Made by a program: the position numbers and the translations under genes
Origin: Rhodothermales bacterium
Lineage (GTDB): Bacteria; Bacteroidota; Rhodothermia; Rhodothermales; VXPQ01
Reading direction: 5' to 3'
DNA: 64,000 nucleotides
NCBI GenBank assembly: GCA_951812345.1
Contig: OX638295.1
Location: 1,250,759 to 1,314,758 of the forward strand
Shown here: piece by piece, positions 63,362 to 64,000 of the stretch
Numbering within the stretch: position 1 is the stretch's first letter
Layout: each line of letters opens with the position of its first letter
The notes under the pieces: model-generated
Seen by the model: only the letters and a program-made list of their open reading frames with translations
Databases searched by the model: none
What the model was told of the DNA's origin: nothing

Positions 63362-63622
63362 TTAAGGATACTCTGACCAAAACCGCTTTGCTCAGCGCTT
63401 CACGTTCGTGCGTAAACGACATCATGGTTTCCTCGTTGCAATTTGCAAAAAACACTGAGGTTTCGGGCATCGCGGACGTGAAGCGCCCTTCGGGAGGCTG
63501 CGAGAAGCACGCTGGCCGCGTCATTCCTCATTGTGTGGGGCCTACCACACTGCTTCGTCATTCCTTGCCAGCCCACTTCTCACAACCTCTGAGATTTGCG
63601 GACTTAATCAGAGTATCCTTAG
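63362..63622 (+). repeat. Palindromic GGATAC element, copy L (full length, about 261 bp)
   Basis: The longest copy. The ends are TTAAGGATACTCTGACCAAA and GACTTAATCAGAGTATCCTT. Inner arms are GCGCTTCACGT against ACGTGAAGCGC, and GAGAAG..GCTGG against CCAGC..CTTCTC. The outer part of the second stem (GAGAAG/CTTCTC) replaces GAGGGG/CCCCTC of copy C on both sides. It lies between glycerate kinase and tRNA-Asp. Confidence 0.92.
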
Positions 63623-63684
63623 GGAGGAGAAAGCGCGTTGCGGCGCAAGCCGTGCGGTGGCGGCACGGAAAGACATGGCGTAAG

Positions 63685-63759
63685 CGGTCCGGACGGGACT
63701 CGAACCCGCGACCTCCTGCGTGACAGGCAGGCGTTCTAACCAAACTGAACTACCGGACC
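63685..63759 (-). tRNA. tRNA-Asp (anticodon GTC)
   Basis: The minus strand folds into a standard cloverleaf. The acceptor stem GGTCCGG pairs with CCGGACC (discriminator G), and the D loop is AGTTCAGTTTGGTTAGAAC. The anticodon stem-loop is CCTGC-CTGTCAC-GCAGG with anticodon GTC, and the T arm is CGGGTTCGAGTCCCG. CCA is not encoded. There are 75 bases. Confidence 0.96.
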
Positions 63760-63936
63760 AATACGGTACGGTCGCTGTACCCTGAGAATGTGCAACGGTT
63801 CCGTCTTTACGGGAATTGCACAGAGGCGCTGGGACTGGTTTCTGTTTTGGTGCGAGATGCTGTTTGGGTCCGGCGGTGCACTGTTTTTTTACCTGATCGA
63901 TGCACAACTTGACGCGAGTAGACATATGGCCGAACC

Positions 63937-63966
63937 GGCACCGTCCCTCGGATGAAGGACGGCGCC
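63937..63966. other. GC-rich hairpin near the window end
   Basis: GGCACCGTCC and GGACGGCGCC form a ten-base-pair stem (one mismatch) around a ten-base loop. There is no following T-run, so it is not a standard terminator. From 63760 to 64000 I see no gene; the hairpin may belong to an RNA or element that continues beyond the window. Confidence 0.3.
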
Positions 63967-64000
63967 CGGCCCGGCACTACGCAGCACATCTCGCCGGATG

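Noticed and set aside
1761-63622. Palindromic elements as ordinary Rho-independent terminators
   Set aside because: They have no T-run after the stem, lie in divergent as well as convergent gaps, and have a long shared sequence beyond the stem.
63608-63925. A 105-residue minus-strand open frame across the tRNA
   Set aside because: It contains the translated tRNA-Asp (a common false gene) and no other support.

Overview
The window looks like a chromosomal segment of a Bacteroidota relative, most likely from the Rhodothermota (Rhodothermia/Salinibacter-like) branch. This is inferred from a C-terminal type IX secretion sorting tail (NYPNPFNP...WDG...GVYFYRL), plant-type LRR surface proteins with DNICN-ending caps, a ribosomal protein L21 with a Lys/Ala-rich tail, fairly high G+C, and a PVC/Rhodothermota-style set of beta-propeller dehydrogenase, ThuA and TIM-barrel isomerase genes. 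No 16S rRNA is present, so the placement stays tentative.

Layout. 1-31.8 kb is mostly housekeeping: a tamB-like gene (cut by the window edge) after aroB, a lipoprotein, a DegP/HtrA protease, fumC, panC-panD, a 3-hydroxyacyl-CoA dehydrogenase, phoH and dapF head to head, a PpiD-type foldase, an MtfA-type peptidase, rplU-rpmA, an FAH-family enzyme, greA, an NlpC/P60 lipoprotein, a bacilliredoxin, a three-gene cell-surface glycan operon (acyltransferase, membrane protein, flippase), hslV-NYN-hslU, and a long minus-strand run ldcA-purN-purH-mreB-mreC-dacB. 31.9-39.8 kb is an accessory island: a truncated LRR gene, an IS3-type transposase remnant, a 2148-residue LRR/Ig lipoprotein with internal duplications, and a decayed PKD tail. 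39.8-42.3 kb has a T9SS cargo protein and a WbqC-family protein.

42.5-60.4 kb is a dense plus-strand catabolic cluster: SGNH hydrolase, beta-propeller dehydrogenase with HEAT repeats and a C-terminal cupredoxin, cytochrome c fused to a second propeller, VanZ-like protein, ThuA protein, CehA-like metallohydrolase, three xylose-isomerase-like TIM barrels, an alpha/beta hydrolase, and araB-araD. Together they suggest periplasmic oxidation of a sugar or glycoside, with electrons passed to copper and heme, followed by isomerisation and entry into the pentose phosphate pathway through L-ribulose. 60.5-63.4 kb holds an NfeD/SPFH membrane pair and a glycerate 2-kinase, then tRNA-Asp.

The most striking feature is a family of about eleven clear intergenic palindromic elements (plus one doubtful relic), with termini GGATACTCTGATCAAAAC and TTAATCAGAGTATCC. 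They range from about 46 to 260 bp, lie between nearly all housekeeping transcription units, have inverted arms that change together between copies, overlap two stop codons, and in one case appear to supply the start and N-terminus of a lipoprotein signal peptide. None is seen inside the 42.5-60.4 kb catabolic cluster.
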